Below the pieces are notes generated by a model. It saw nothing but the letters and a program-made list of their open reading frames with translations. It was not told the origin of the DNA and ran no database searches. From assembly GCA_036346355.1 (NCBI GenBank), contig JAYEVF010000030.1:868001-932000 (forward strand): a stretch of 64,000 nt of DNA, read 5' to 3'. Origin of the DNA: Rhipidocladum racemiflorum (lineage: Eukaryota; Streptophyta; Magnoliopsida; Poales; Poaceae). This document shows, one piece after another, positions 34,163 to 45,216 of the stretch. A program made the position numbers and the translations under genes. Position 1 is the first letter of the stretch; every line of letters starts with the position of its first letter.

Positions 34163-34298
34163 AACGATGGTAAGTGGATTAGTGAGTGCTGGGAAGCTGC
34201 AAGAAGCAAAGGAACTGCTTGACAAGATGCCTTTAGACAGTGTCGCAGCAAAGACTGCGCTGATGCATGGCTATTTGCAGAGCAAGATGATTGATGAT
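34163..34298 (+). pseudogene. Inverted 136-bp fragment of the neighbouring PPR gene
   Basis: It matches the reverse complement of 36038-36173 with one mismatch (ATGCCT here, ATTCCT in the gene), so it is a recent copy. It encodes part of one and a half PPR repeats ([18 protein letters not shown] and onward). It has no start or end of its own and abuts the GEM-like exon's intron. Confidence 0.92.
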
Positions 34299-34972
34299 CC
34301 AAAAAATTGAAAAAATAGAAAATAAAAAAAGAATGACAGAATTGAAAAAAAATCAGAATAAATGAAAAAAGTAAGAATAATTAGAAAAACTCAAGAATGT
34401 AGGAAAACTTTTAAAAATATATATAAATTGAGAAAAAGCTAAAAATATAAAATAAATTCTAAAATGAGCTAAATAATTAGAATGAAATAATAAGCTTTAT
34501 TGATGTTTAGCTGCCTCGTTAAAAACTTTGCCAAGTAAAAACTCAACATGAGAAAACCTTGGCAAAGAAAAAAGAGTACAACCTATAGCCCAGTGTTACA
34601 GGGAAAAAGTGAAGATTACAATTATTCTTCCTGATCAAGATAAAGATTTTCAAACGTTACCACCAGCTCAACATTTTCTGTAGTATGTTTAGCTTGTTCC
34701 CAACGGCTAAAAACGGCTATATTTCAAATAAACGGGCCGTGTCATGTATAATCGTGTCGGGCCGTGCCTAAACGGGCTATGCCGTGCCGGCCCGACCGTA
34801 AACGGGCTATGTGTGTGTGTGCGTAGATTCCACACGTTCAACCAGGGTAGCAGGCAAGAGTCTGATTCAGACAACAGCCCTAAATTTCTCATCCGTGCAC
34901 TCTAGTTCTGCGAAACATCCACTAATGAAATATGCCTCAAATCACTGGAAGATAAGGTGCAAACCTTACTGT
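34299..34972. other. AT-rich intergenic sequence, no gene
   Basis: Poly-A/GAAAAA-rich stretch (34299-34480), then a segment with CTGCCTCGTTAAAAAC and CCTTGGCAAAG words (34505-34570) seen in grass repeats. A CGGGCCGTG/AACGGGCTATG stretch (34730-34812) resembles hAT subterminal repeats. The PPR gene's 3' UTR probably starts at its right edge. Confidence 0.4.
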
Positions 34973-37069
34973 CTACATTGATCCAGCTAAGCCAGGTGGC
35001 TTGCGTACTCCCCTTTCTTTAATCAAAACCCTCATCTTTTCAGCTTCATCCCATTTACCTGCCTCCGCACTGATGTTTGACAACAGCACATAATTTGAGG
35101 TCTTGCGAGGTTCCAATTCAAATAACTTCTCAGCCGCAAACTGTGCGAGCTCGTGGTTCTTGTGCACACGGCATGCTCCAAGTAATGCACCCCACACACC
35201 AGCATTTGGTTGGATCTGCATTCCCTGAACAAGTTCAAAAGCTTCATTGAGTCTCCCAGCTCTTCCAAGTAGATCCACCATGCAAGCATAGTGCTCAGCC
35301 ACAGGCTTTAACGAGTAGTCTTTTCTCATCGAGTTGAAGAAATTCAATCCTTCATCAATCAATCCTGCATGACTGCAAGCTGATAAGACACCCACAAATG
35401 TGACCTCATCAGGCCTGACATCATTGGCATCCATTTCTCGGAATACTGATATCGCCTCAATCCCATGACCATTAGAAGCATAGCCATCAATGAGCGCATT
35501 CCATGAAACAAAGTCCCGACCTGCCATCTCATCAAAGACTTGTCTTGCTTCCAAGATCCTTCCGCACTTTGCATATGCAGAAATCAAGGCATTTCCAGCA
35601 AAGGAATCACTTATATGCCCACTCCTGACAAGAAGACTGTGGAATTGCCTCCCAACTTGCAAAACAGCCAAGTTTGCACATGCGCTGAGACAACACGCAT
35701 ATGTAGAGCAGTCAGCCCTCTTTGCATCCCTTCTCATGAGCACAAAATGCCAGAGTGCTTCAACAAAGAGTCTATTCTGAACAAAGCCGGAGATAATTGA
35801 ATTCCACGATACTGTATTTCTCCTATTCATCTTCCTGAAAATACTGACTGCCTTGCGCGTTTGACCATCCTGAGCATAGCCAGCAATCATGGTGTTCCAA
35901 GAAACCATGTCCTTGTTCGGCATTTGCTGGAACAACGCCATGGCCTCGTCAAGCATTCCACATTGGACATATCCAGATATCATTGTATTCCAGCACACTG
36001 CATCTTGCACCTCAATTCCATCAAAAATCCGACGGGCATCATCAATCATCTTGCTCTGCAAATAGCCATGCATCAGCGCAGTCTTTGCTGCGACACTGTC
36101 TAAAGGAATCTTGTCAAGCAGTTCCTTTGCTTCTTGCAGCTTCCCAGCACTCACTAATCCACTTACCATCGTTGTCCATGAGATCGAGTTCTTATTTGGC
36201 ATCTCTGTAAACAACTTAGAGGCCTCCTCCATGTGCAAGAGCTGCACATACCCCGCAAGCATCACATTCCAAGACACAACATTCCGATCGGGCATTCTGT
36301 CGAACAATTCTCTCGCCTCGCCTATCCTCCCCGCCCGACAATACCCATTGAGTAAGGTCACCCAAGAAACAACATTAGGAGAGGGAACCCTCGCAAAGAA
36401 GCTAGCGGCCGAATCCAAATCCCCAGCACGCACAAACCCATCCAGCATCAAGTTCCAGGACACCATGTCCTTCTCGGGCATCTCGTCGAAGAACTGCACC
36501 GCCCGAATCGTTTCCTCGTTCCGGGTGAGCCCCGCCAGCAATGAGTTCCAAGAAACCATGTCCGGAGCCAGCATTTCCCGCAGCAACCTCACCGCGTTAT
36601 CGAACCTGCCGTTCTTGGCGTACCCGGAGATCATGGCGTTGCAGCACGCCGTGCACTTCTCCCCAGGCATTCGGTCGAGCACGTCCCTTGCGAGCTCGAG
36701 CTCGCCCGTGCGGGCGTAACAAGAGACCATGAGTGTCCAGGAGAAGTCGTCCCGGGCGGGCATTGCGTCGAACAGCTCCCGGGCGTCGGCGACGTGGCCG
36801 TGGTCGGAGCAGGCCGCGATCATGGCGTTCCAGGAGACGAGGTTGCGACGGGGCATCTCGTCGAACAGGCGTCTCGCGTCAGCGAGGCGGCCGTGGCGGG
36901 CCAGCGCGGAGAGCATGGCGTTGTAGGAGACGGTGTTCCGGCGGGGCATCTCGTCGAACAAGCGGCGCGCCGCGGCCAGCTGGCCCGAGCGCGCGAGGCG
37001 GGTGAGCTCCTGGTTGCTCCGGAACACCGCGGTGGTCGCCGCCGCAGCGGTGACCTTGGCCGCGGCCAT
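34973..37069 (-). CDS. PLS-class pentatricopeptide repeat protein with E domain
   Basis: One uninterrupted 698-residue frame, intronless like most plant PPR genes. From residue about 18 there are around 17 repeats of the P/L/S type (RRLFDEMPRRNTVSYNAML, RELFDAMPARDDFSWTLMV and so on). They are followed by an E-type tail (WGALLGACRVHKNHELA, YVLLSNISAEAGKWDEAEKM, then ending GLAGSM) without E+ or DYW. Such proteins bind organelle RNA base by base and often specify C-to-U editing sites; lacking DYW it would need a partner deaminase. The N-terminus is short and Ala-rich; mitochondrial or plastid targeting is possible but not proved. The closest family example I recognise is At4g02750-like. The gene sits between two exons of a GEM-like gene on the same strand. 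Confidence 0.92.
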   Translation of the reverse strand: MAAAKVTAAAATTAVFRSNQELTRLARSGQLAAARRLFDEMPRRNTVSYNAMLSALARHGRLADARRLFDEMPRRNLVSWNAMIAACSDHGHVADARELFDAMPARDDFSWTLMVSCYARTGELELARDVLDRMPGEKCTACCNAMISGYAKNGRFDNAVRLLREMLAPDMVSWNSLLAGLTRNEETIRAVQFFDEMPEKDMVSWNLMLDGFVRAGDLDSAASFFARVPSPNVVSWVTLLNGYCRAGRIGEARELFDRMPDRNVVSWNVMLAGYVQLLHMEEASKLFTEMPNKNSISWTTMVSGLVSAGKLQEAKELLDKIPLDSVAAKTALMHGYLQSKMIDDARRIFDGIEVQDAVCWNTMISGYVQCGMLDEAMALFQQMPNKDMVSWNTMIAGYAQDGQTRKAVSIFRKMNRRNTVSWNSIISGFVQNRLFVEALWHFVLMRRDAKRADCSTYACCLSACANLAVLQVGRQFHSLLVRSGHISDSFAGNALISAYAKCGRILEARQVFDEMAGRDFVSWNALIDGYASNGHGIEAISVFREMDANDVRPDEVTFVGVLSACSHAGLIDEGLNFFNSMRKDYSLKPVAEHYACMVDLLGRAGRLNEAFELVQGMQIQPNAGVWGALLGACRVHKNHELAQFAAEKLFELEPRKTSNYVLLSNISAEAGKWDEAEKMRVLIKERGVRKPPGLAGSM

Positions 37070-37559
37070 GAGGTGGCGGCGCTGGAGCTCGTCCGGCTGG
37101 TTGTCGGTGAGCGAGGGTGTGCGACTTCACTCAGCTCTTGCGGCCCAACTGAATTTAGGGAACTCATGTTAGATTTTACTGCCCACTTAATAGCGGCACA
37201 GCTAGGGCTACTGCATTGAGCTGATCAAATTACAAATCGATTTACGGGCCAAGTTAAATGATCAGAGCCCCGGACTGGTAAAAAATAACAAGCTTATTTG
37301 CTCATTCCTAATTTTTGCATTTTAAAAGGAGCAATTGAAATAAGCAACAGAATTTCGTAAATATTCTCTTGCTAACGAAGGAACATTTTTTTTGTCGGAA
37401 GGTAAGAACTCACGCGCTATGTTGTGCCGTACAAAATTTGGTCGAACGGTTATTTCTAGACAAAATTTTTATGAGGACCTTAAAACCAAAACAGAATCAG
37501 AACCAAAATAGTCCCAATACAACAACAAGTGAGCCCAGCAAGCCGAATTAGCGGGTTAC

Positions 37560-37828
37560 CCTTGGACGACGAGGAGGCGGGCCCGCAGGAGACGTACTGG
37601 CTGGACTCCGCGGCGGCAGCGGCCGGCACGGGGGTGGGCGACTCCGACGTCAGCTGCTCGCTCCACGTGACGGTCTTCTGCGCCTGGGCCGGCGCGGGCG
37701 GCGGCGGATCGGCCGGCTCGGCCGCCGGAGCCGTCGGCGGGGGAGGCGGGGGCGGGGAGGGATCAGATGCAGGCGGCTGCCGGCCGTCGGATTTGGGCGC
37801 GGCGGGGGGGGTCGGCAGCCGGCTGCAT
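37560..37828 (-). pseudogene. First exon of the GEM-like / GRAM-domain gene
   Basis: Minus-strand ATG at 37828-37826 opens a Pro/Ala-rich exon (MQPAADPPAAP and on), then the diagnostic KTVTWSEQLTSESP and SSQYVSCGPASSSSK. It stops at AAGG|GTAACC, a good splice donor. These words mark the N-terminus of plant GEM-like proteins. The next exons (which should encode the Trp-rich RWGK and FKTGPS region) are not found within the following 3.4 kb; the PPR gene and its flanks occupy that place. The last exon lies at 33953-34141. Confidence 0.8.
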
Positions 37829-38338
37829 CTGGGGCTCTGGCCTCTGGGTGCTCTCGGGCTCCGAGACCAAGTGGGAGGAAGGAAACGGAGGAATGGGTTG
37901 CGCGTTTCGGTGCGGAAGGGGAGTTGGCTTGGCTGGCTACAGGGTCTAGCCGTCTAGGGAAGCCGCGGGTCGCGCGACGCGACGCTGCCAGTGCGATTGA
38001 TTCGGTTAGGCTCAGCTTCGAATGAAGCTGGGAACAAATGGTAATGGTGGGTTCCAACTTCCAAACGCGTGCGGAGCTGGCTTGGGCGACCAGACGGAGG
38101 GAGGATGGCAGGGGGCCCGTACGGCCCAATGTGGCAGTTCAAGGGCATGACACATCTTCGGCCGAGCCATGTAGCTTGACCAAATTCTCTGACGAGCCTG
38201 CTGCCCATTAGATTTTTCCGACCGTTCGTGGGCTTTCGGCAAGGCCTCTGAGCTTAAGGAAGAAGCTGGAGCGAAGATTAGCCCTGGTTTATTCCAACCT
38301 ACTTGTGTACTCGAGTCTAAAGGCATCCAAGTCATCTA
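37829..38338 (-). promoter_or_regulatory. 5' flank/UTR of GEM-like exon 1
   Basis: The frame upstream of the ATG is C/T-rich on the minus strand (GCACCGAAACGCGCAACCCA and CCTCCGTTTCCTTCC), as in grass 5' UTRs. Beyond about 38000 it is ordinary intergenic sequence. No clear TATA box is visible. Confidence 0.35.
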
Positions 38339-38579
38339 CTCCCTCCGTTTCTTTTTATAAGGCGTATTTGGTTTCGTTAGGACAAGACTTTGACCAACAA
38401 TTACTCTATTAGCATATAATTTTTATGACACAAAATTGATATTAGCAGATTTGTATTCAAAAGTACTTATATATAATTATGATTTTGTATTACATAAATT
38501 GTATATTAATAAAGTAATCGTTGGTCAAAGTCTTGTCCTAACAAAACCTAATACGCCTTATAAAAAGAAACGGAGGGAG
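38339..38579. mobile_element. Stowaway (Tc1/mariner) MITE
   Basis: 241 bp starting CTCCCTCCGTTTC and ending GAAACGGAGGGAG, flanked by TA on both sides. Inner arms (GGTTTCGTTAGGACAAGACT / AGTCTTGTCCTAACAAAACC) are also complementary, so it folds into a long hairpin. Confidence 0.95.
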
Positions 38580-38591
38580 TATATCCTCTAA

Positions 38592-39191
38592 GAGCATCTC
38601 CAGCAGAGCCCCTAAACCAGCTCCTAAACCTAAAATTAGGGAGTGTATTAAAAAAATAGATCCAGCAGGACCCTAATTCAAGCCCCTAAAATTAGGAGGC
38701 CCCTAAATTTGCCTCCTCAGCCCCAATTCCCAGGGACGCGAGCACATCCCCTATTCGGACCCCTAAATGAAACTGTTGTGCGGTTATTTGATTGTGTAGA
38801 CTATGCTAAGATTAACCATGATGTTAGTTTGATTGATTATGTGAAGCATGAAGATTTAGTTATGCATATATTTGCATTTTTGTAGTAAAATGTTCATACT
38901 CTATTTAACATGTTTTGAAAATTTTAAATTTAAATTTGAAATATCATGTTTTTGAATTATAAATGTTAATATGCTTATGTTTTATGTATTACAAATATTT
39001 TTGATTGAATTTTAGTGGTGTCAAATGAAGATTATACATAGCGGATATGTCAAAATAGGAGAAAAAGTAAAATAGGGGCTGAGATTTAGGGGCTGTTGCT
39101 GAACTTGTGCTCTAAAAATAGGACCCAAAAAAAGAGAGTTCCTAAATCCAAAATAGGGACCCTGTTTTAAGGGCCTTTGCTGGAGATGCTC
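38592..39191. mobile_element. PIF/Harbinger-type MITE
   Basis: 600 bp with ends GAGCATCTCCAGCAGAGCCC and the reverse of GGGCCTTTGCTGGAGATGCTC, flanked by TAA (38589-38591 and 39192-39194). It begins only 12 bp after the Stowaway element. No coding frame. Confidence 0.88.
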
Positions 39192-39235
39192 TAAGGAAAA
39201 AAAAACGGAATTGCTAAGAATCAGACGCCTGTTTT

Positions 39236-39398
39236 TTTCGCAACATTTTTTTTGTACGTGTGAAACATTCTTTTTTGTACGTGTGAAACATTTTTGTTCG
39301 ACAAACAGTAAAAAAAATGTTTCATACGTTAAAAAAAAATGTTTCATACATACCAAAAAAAAAATGTTTCATGCGTACAAAAAAATGTTGCGAGGACG
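39236..39398. repeat. Imperfect palindrome of GTACGTGTGAAACATT units
   Basis: The left arm GCAACATTTTTTTTGTACGT with GTGAAACATT (twice) is mirrored by ATGTTTCATACGTT, ATGTTTCATACATACC and ATGTTTCATGCGTAC ending in ATGTTGCG. The whole can fold into a hairpin of about 150 bp. No TSD is evident. Confidence 0.6.
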
Positions 39399-39544
39399 TC
39401 CAAAAAAAAAGAAAAATCTAACGTCCGGATGGAAGTACTGCTCCCAAAAAAAAAGACTAGCGTCCGGACATACGACAGGAGGGTTTCCATCGGCCAGGGC
39501 CGTTATTTCTCACTTAAAGTGATTGATCTCAGCCATTCGATTTG

Positions 39545-39715
39545 ATGCAACAAAACTACTAACGTGCAACAAATAGTTGTTAAAGTTGCAACAATTATTG
39601 TCGCCAATGCAACAAATCTAAAATGAAAACAAAAAGGTTGTAACAAACGAGAACCGTTGATGCAACAAATCTAAAAACTAATTGCAACAAAAATACAAAA
39701 TATCGCTGCAACAAT
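39545..39715 (+). repeat. TGCAACAA repeat cluster
   Basis: About eight copies of (T)GCAACAA or GTAACAA, at irregular spacing of 15-40 bp, fill this stretch. It is AT-rich, non-coding and probably part of a degenerate DNA transposon. Confidence 0.5.
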
Positions 39716-40853
39716 GAAAAATTATTAGGCCACATCAGCCTTTTGCGGACTTACAAGTTGCCACATTGTGTAATTTGAGCTTGGAGGAGGGAGAGGTGGC
39801 CTGGTCGCACCACCATCTCGTCGCTAGCAGGCTCAAATCTAGACGAGGGTGGCAGATAATTGAGCTAAAAAAGGCCTAATCACCCTGTCGTGGAGCTCCA
39901 CCAGCACCTCCTGCCACTTGAGCTCGAGAGGCCTCACTGCTACGGTTGCAATCGGATCAGATAATTTCCGATCGACCGGCCGGATGTGTTCGAATCGGAT
40001 TTGGATAATATTTTCGGATAGTTCTTAGATTCAGTATCGGTTTCGGGTACTTTGTTTCAAATTCGGGAAATCACTATCCGTCGGATTGGGATATTCCGAA
40101 TCTCTTTCTCGGATATATATATCCGGCCAAGTTTAATCCGATATCCGACCGAGCCTTTAAGTCCTTAACCCTAGCCATAGGTCCTTGATTCATTTGATTT
40201 TGAGTCTAGTCTGGCCGTCTCGCATCTCGTCCATTCCCCATATGCCTCGAGCACCGAGCGGCCCAAACGCCCAGCCTCAAGTCCTGCCACCACCCTCCCG
40301 TCGCCGTCGTTCGCCCATCCTGGGCCTCCCGGCACCCTTCGCCCATCCAAGAACCCTCCGCTCGCCCGCCTCTCAGCACCCTCCGCCCCCGAGTCTTGCC
40401 ACCCTCCGTCCCCGAGTCACGTCCCTCGACGCAGCACTCCGGGCCCTCTGGATCTAGCTCAACAGCCGCTACCTCTAACTCCTGTGAACCAGTAGTTTTG
40501 CCCTCTTTCTATCATTACCGTTTCAATACAAATGATAGATTATATGTTATTGGCATACTTCATTGGAAAACCTTTGCCCCCATGCGTTCATGAATTTAGA
40601 GCGTAGATGTCAATTTTTTTTTTGTTGGCATCCAATGGCCATTGGCCAAGCATCAGTGCATCACTCATAATGCCAAATGTGATATTTTGGAAGCATAAAT
40701 GATGTGTAATAAGGATTTTTCTCTGTTGTTAATGCACTTTGCTAGTTTTCTTGATTGTGTCAATCATGTTTAGCTTCTCAATTAATTGGTCATCTTTCTG
40801 GCTTTCTGTTTGTGGTTGTTTCTTTTCTTTTTTATTACTACCAATGTCAGTAG
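39716..40853. other. Intergenic, remnants of hAT-like subterminal DNA
   Basis: 39955-40150 is dense in TCGGAT/ATCCG motifs like the hAT element at 18048. A C-rich stretch (40220-40460) has only spurious frames. 40500-40853 is AT-rich and forms the left flank of the CACTA insertion. No gene recognised. Confidence 0.4.
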
Positions 40854-40874
40854 CACTACTACAGAACCGGCCTT

Positions 40875-41100
40875 CACAACCGGTCTATCACAAGCGGTTA
40901 GGTGCGCACCGCTTGTGCTGCACGTGCCACAAGCGGTTCGTGGGCAACGGGCGGGAGGGGGTCTCTAGAAGCGGTTCTTAACGCCAACCCCTTCTGGAGC
41001 CCCCACTCTAGAAGCGGTTCGTGTTTAGAACCGCTTCTAGAGGTCTAGTGAAGCTCCAGAAACGGTTCGTGTGTAGAACCGCTTGTAGAGACCCCCTTCC
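40875..41100. repeat. Left subterminal repeats of CACTA element
   Basis: Several copies of (C/A)ACAAGCGGTT and AGAAGCGGTTC in both orientations, for example CCACAAGCGGTTCG (40929) and GAACCGCTTCTAGAG (41030). In En/Spm these sites bind TNPA to pair the ends. Confidence 0.85.
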
Positions 41101-41625
41101 CGCCCAGCACATTTAAAGCCTGCCTTCCTCCCCGAGCTCGCACAAGACATCACAGTGGTGGGCCGAGAGCATGTTCATGGCGAGGTGCTGCCAAAATTTT
41201 CAACTGAGGCTATTAGCTCCGAATTAATTGTTCCTAAGGTGAGTAATATGTTGCCGACATCCTTCTCACATAGATATTGCTGTTTTTTGTGTATTGGATG
41301 TTGAGAAATTATGTTTTGTTCTTGAATTAGTGTTTCTTTTGTTTGGTTTATTTTTTTTGTTTTTAAGGTCATATATTGTTTGGTGTACGGAATGAAATGC
41401 AATAAATGTGAAACGATGAAAAATTACAAAGGTGGGAAAGAGAAAAGATTTGCATGAAAATGTAACAATTAGTTAGTTTTATTTTTAAAAATGCAGGAGG
41501 ATTAGAAATAATTAGTTGGCTTTAGTTAAAATAATACTGAATGATTAAAAAATACAAAGCTATTAGACATAGTTAGCTTTAATTAATTATTGTGATAGAT
41601 GTTGTTATTATTTTTGTTTGTGTAG

Positions 41626-44600
41626 ATGAACCGGCAATGGATGTACAATGCAGACCGTCGGTCAAGAGAGTTCAGAGATTGCATGAAGGAGTTTCTCGAC
41701 GCGGCCGTTGCATTCTTGCCTCTAGGAAGCTTCATACGTTGTCCCTGCGTAGACTGCAAGAATGAGAAGGGGCATTCCGAACGATGGATGGTTATGAGGC
41801 ATGTGATCACAAGAGGTTTCATGGCAAACTATACCTGCTGGACCCACCATGGCGAAACAGAGGCGATTCGACAGGAAGACGATGAAGAAGACGAAGAAGA
41901 GGAAGATATAGCCAACAGTATGCCGGACACCACTCAATACGGGTCCGTGGAAGATACACTCGACGAGTTTGGCGATGATGAGCTAGATCAGATGCTCCGT
42001 GACGGAGAGGGAGAGTTCACAGAGGAAAGACAATACAAGAAGTTTCAGAGCATGGTAGAGGACCACAGAACTGCTTTGTACCCAAACTGTGGACAGGGCC
42101 ACAAAAAGCTACGTACTACACTAGAACTCATGCAATGGAAGGCCACATACGGTGTGTCAGATAAGGGATTCAATGGTTTGTTATCACTCGTAAAGAAGTT
42201 GCTTTCGGAGGGTAACACTCTACCCGAATCTACGTATGAAGCGAAGCGAGTCCTCTGCCCTTTAGGATTGCAAGTACGGAAGATACATGCATGTCCTAAC
42301 AATTGTATCCTGTATCGCAATGAGTATACTGCTTTGGAGGTTTGTCCAGTGTGCGAAGAATCCTGGTATAAGGTGCAGCGTGACGATCCAGGTGAATTAG
42401 ATGGGAATCGTACGAAGAAGAGAACTCCAACCAAAGTATTATGGTATTTCCCTGTGATACCCCGGTTGAAGCGTTTGTTTGCTAACGAAGGTCATGCCAA
42501 GATGATGCGTTGGCATGCAGAAGAGCGTAAGGAAGACGGGATGCTTAGACACCCCGCAGATGGCTCGCAGTGGAGGAAAGTCGATCGGGCTTACCCCAAC
42601 TTTGCAAATGAGGTCAAAAACATAAGGTTTGGGTTGAGCACCGATGGGATGAATCCTTTCGGTCAGTTGAGCAGCATCCATAGCACCTGGCCTGTGACGC
42701 TTTGCATCTATAACATTCCTCCATGGTTGTGCATGAAGCGGAAGTACATCATGATGCCATTGTTGATCGAAGGCCCGAAGCAACCTGGAAACGACATAGA
42801 TGTCTACCTGAAACCATTCGTTGAAGACCTTGTGAAGTTGTGGGAGAATGGCGTACGGGTTTGGGATGAGTACAAAAGAGAGTATTTCAACCTGCGTGCA
42901 TTGTTGTTTGTAACAATCAACGATTGGCCTGCTCTCGGTAACCTATCCGGCCAAACTGTCAAAGGGTTTAAAGCCTGCACCCAGTGCATAGATGAAACGG
43001 ACTGCATGTACCTGAAAAACTCTCGGAAGTGTGTGTACATGGGCCACCGCCGGTTTCTTCCTAGCAATCATGCTTTGAGGTGGAAAGGCAATAAATTTAA
43101 CGGGGGAACAGAAATTCGTGTTAAGCCTTAGCATCGTAATGGGCGACTTGTATTTGCTATGGTAAAGGATGTGAAAGTAGTATTTGGGAAGGGTCTTGGA
43201 AGCATACCTGTGCGGAACGAGGATGGTCATGCACCCACATGGAAGAAGAAATCGATATTTTGGGACCTGCCGTATTGGGAGCTTTTAGAGGTTCGTCACT
43301 CGCTTGACTTCATGCACATCACGAAGAATGTTTGCTTGAACCTGCTAGGCTACATAGATATGTACGGCAAATCGAAAGATACACTGCAAGCTCGGAAGGA
43401 CCTTGAAGACACGGAGGTGAGGAGTGACCTACATCCGAAAAGCAAAGAAGGGACAAAACAACTTTATCTGCATCCTGCGAGCTACACTCCAAGCAAAGAA
43501 GAGAAAAAAGCATGATTGAGTGTTTGAACAGTGTGAAGGTCCCTTCTGGATACTCCTCAACTGTAAAGAGACTCATAAACACGAAAGAGAACAAACTCCA
43601 AGGCCTAAAATCCCATGACTGCCTTGTGTTGATGACACAGTTGCTCCCAGTAGCTATCAGAGGTATACTGCCCGAGTGGGTGCGGGGGACAATCACGAAG
43701 CTATGTTCCTTCTTCAACGCCATTTCGCAGAAGGTTGTCGAACCAGCTAAACTGCCTAAGTTGGAGGCAGATGTGGTACAATGTTTGGTTAGCCTCGAGA
43801 TGATTTTTCCTCCTGCATTCTTTGATATCATGGTTCATCTCACCGTTCACCTTGTCAAGGAGATAGGTATCCTCGGACCAGTGTATCTGCACAACATGTT
43901 CCCTTTCGAGAGGTACATGAGTGTCCTCAAGAAATACGTTCGTAATCGTTCGCGTCCCGAAGGCTGCATTGTCGAGGGCTACGTGACGGAGGAGGTGATA
44001 GAGTTTTGTGTTGATTACATGAATGATCTAAATCCTATCGGCGTCCCCATATCACGACACGAGGAGAGGCTACGGGGCAAAGGGACAATAGGAAGGAAAG
44101 CAGTTGCATGCAACGATCTTGTTGCATTCAAGCAAGCACATTTCACTGTTCTGAAGCAATCCACCATAGTCGCCCCCTATGTCCTTCAGCACAAGAGTGT
44201 CCTACGCCGTGAGTTCACAGGGAAGACAGAGAGTTGGATAACCCTGAAGCACATGGATTCTTTCGGCGGTGGCTACGTATACATCCTTGAGGAAGGGTCA
44301 AACGATGAACTATTGCAACGCTTGGCCCGGGGACCATCACAAGAAATCGGGACATTCAAGGGGTATGAGATCAATGGTTACACATTCTACACCAGATCCT
44401 AGGATAACAGGAGCACCAACCAGAACAACGGCGTCCGTATAGACGCCGAAGACAACAGTGGCAGGTTCGACACATATTATGGTTTCATAGAAGAAATATG
44501 GGAGCTCGACTATGGACCTCTCAAGGTCCCTCTACTTAAGTGCCAATGGGTCAAGCTGAGGACAAACGGTGTGAAGGTCGACAAATACGGCATGACAACT

Positions 44601-44930
44601 GTGGATCTCACAGAAGTCGGCTATAGGCGCGAACCGTTTGTTCTCGCGAACGATGTGATGCAGGTCTTCTATGTAATGGACATGTCAAGCAAACCTAAAA
44701 ATCGAAAGGACAAGCAAAAGGTAATGCCAAAGCGACATGTAGTTCTCCAAGGCAAACGACGGATTGTAGGAGTTGAGGACGTCGCCGATGAGGAAGAGTA
44801 TGGTCAGTTCGACGAGCTCCCTCCTTTTACAGTTGATGTTGACATAAATGTCCTGCGTGACAGTGATGTCGATGCTCTTTACATACGTCACGATCATAAA
44901 GAAGGAACAATTGTAAAGACGAAGACTTAA
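41626..44930 (+). pseudogene. TNPD-type CACTA transposase
   Basis: Three collinear frames make one transposase. 41626-43131 (501 residues) has the Cys-rich transposase-associated N-terminus (CPCVDCKN) and the Transposase_21 core with GLSTDGMNPFG and NDWPALGNLSG. A TAG at 43129-43131 interrupts it. The same frame resumes (VKDVKVVFGKGLGSIPV, WKKKSIFWDLPYW, LDFMHITKNVC) until a shift in the A-run at about 43503-43509. 43512-44402 contains the DUF4218 part (FPFERYMSVLKKYVRNRSRP). A second TAG at 44400-44402 precedes the DUF4216-like tail (WELDYGPLKVPLLKCQWVKL, 44403-44930). The enzyme would cut and join element ends. Two stops plus one shift mean it is not functional as it stands. Confidence 0.9.
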
Positions 44931-45216
44931 GATATACTACTTGTATACATTATGGCTGGCGAAACATTCCTTGTACATTATTCCATATGATCATGTTGAT
45001 ATGTTGATGTTTAACATTGCTTGTACATATGATGTTTTAAAAAAATGAAACAATAAAATAGAAACACTTCAAAAAAACTAAACAATCGCATAGAAACACT
45101 TAAAAAAAATAAAACCATCGAATACAAACACTTTTAAAAAAAGAAATACAAACACGTAAAAAAAAGAAAAGGAAAAAAAGAAATACAAGCACTTTGAAAA
45201 AAAATACTGTATACTT

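Noticed and set aside
36111..36719. 202-codon plus-strand ORF
   Set aside because: It is the antisense shadow of the PPR gene, whose repeats and E domain are unmistakable.
37529..37957. 142-codon Gly-rich plus-strand ORF
   Set aside because: It is the reverse complement of GEM-like exon 1, which has conserved words, a start and a splice donor.
43129..44402. Programmed read-through of the two TAG codons in TNPD
   Set aside because: A frameshift lies between them and no read-through context is evident; ordinary decay is simpler.
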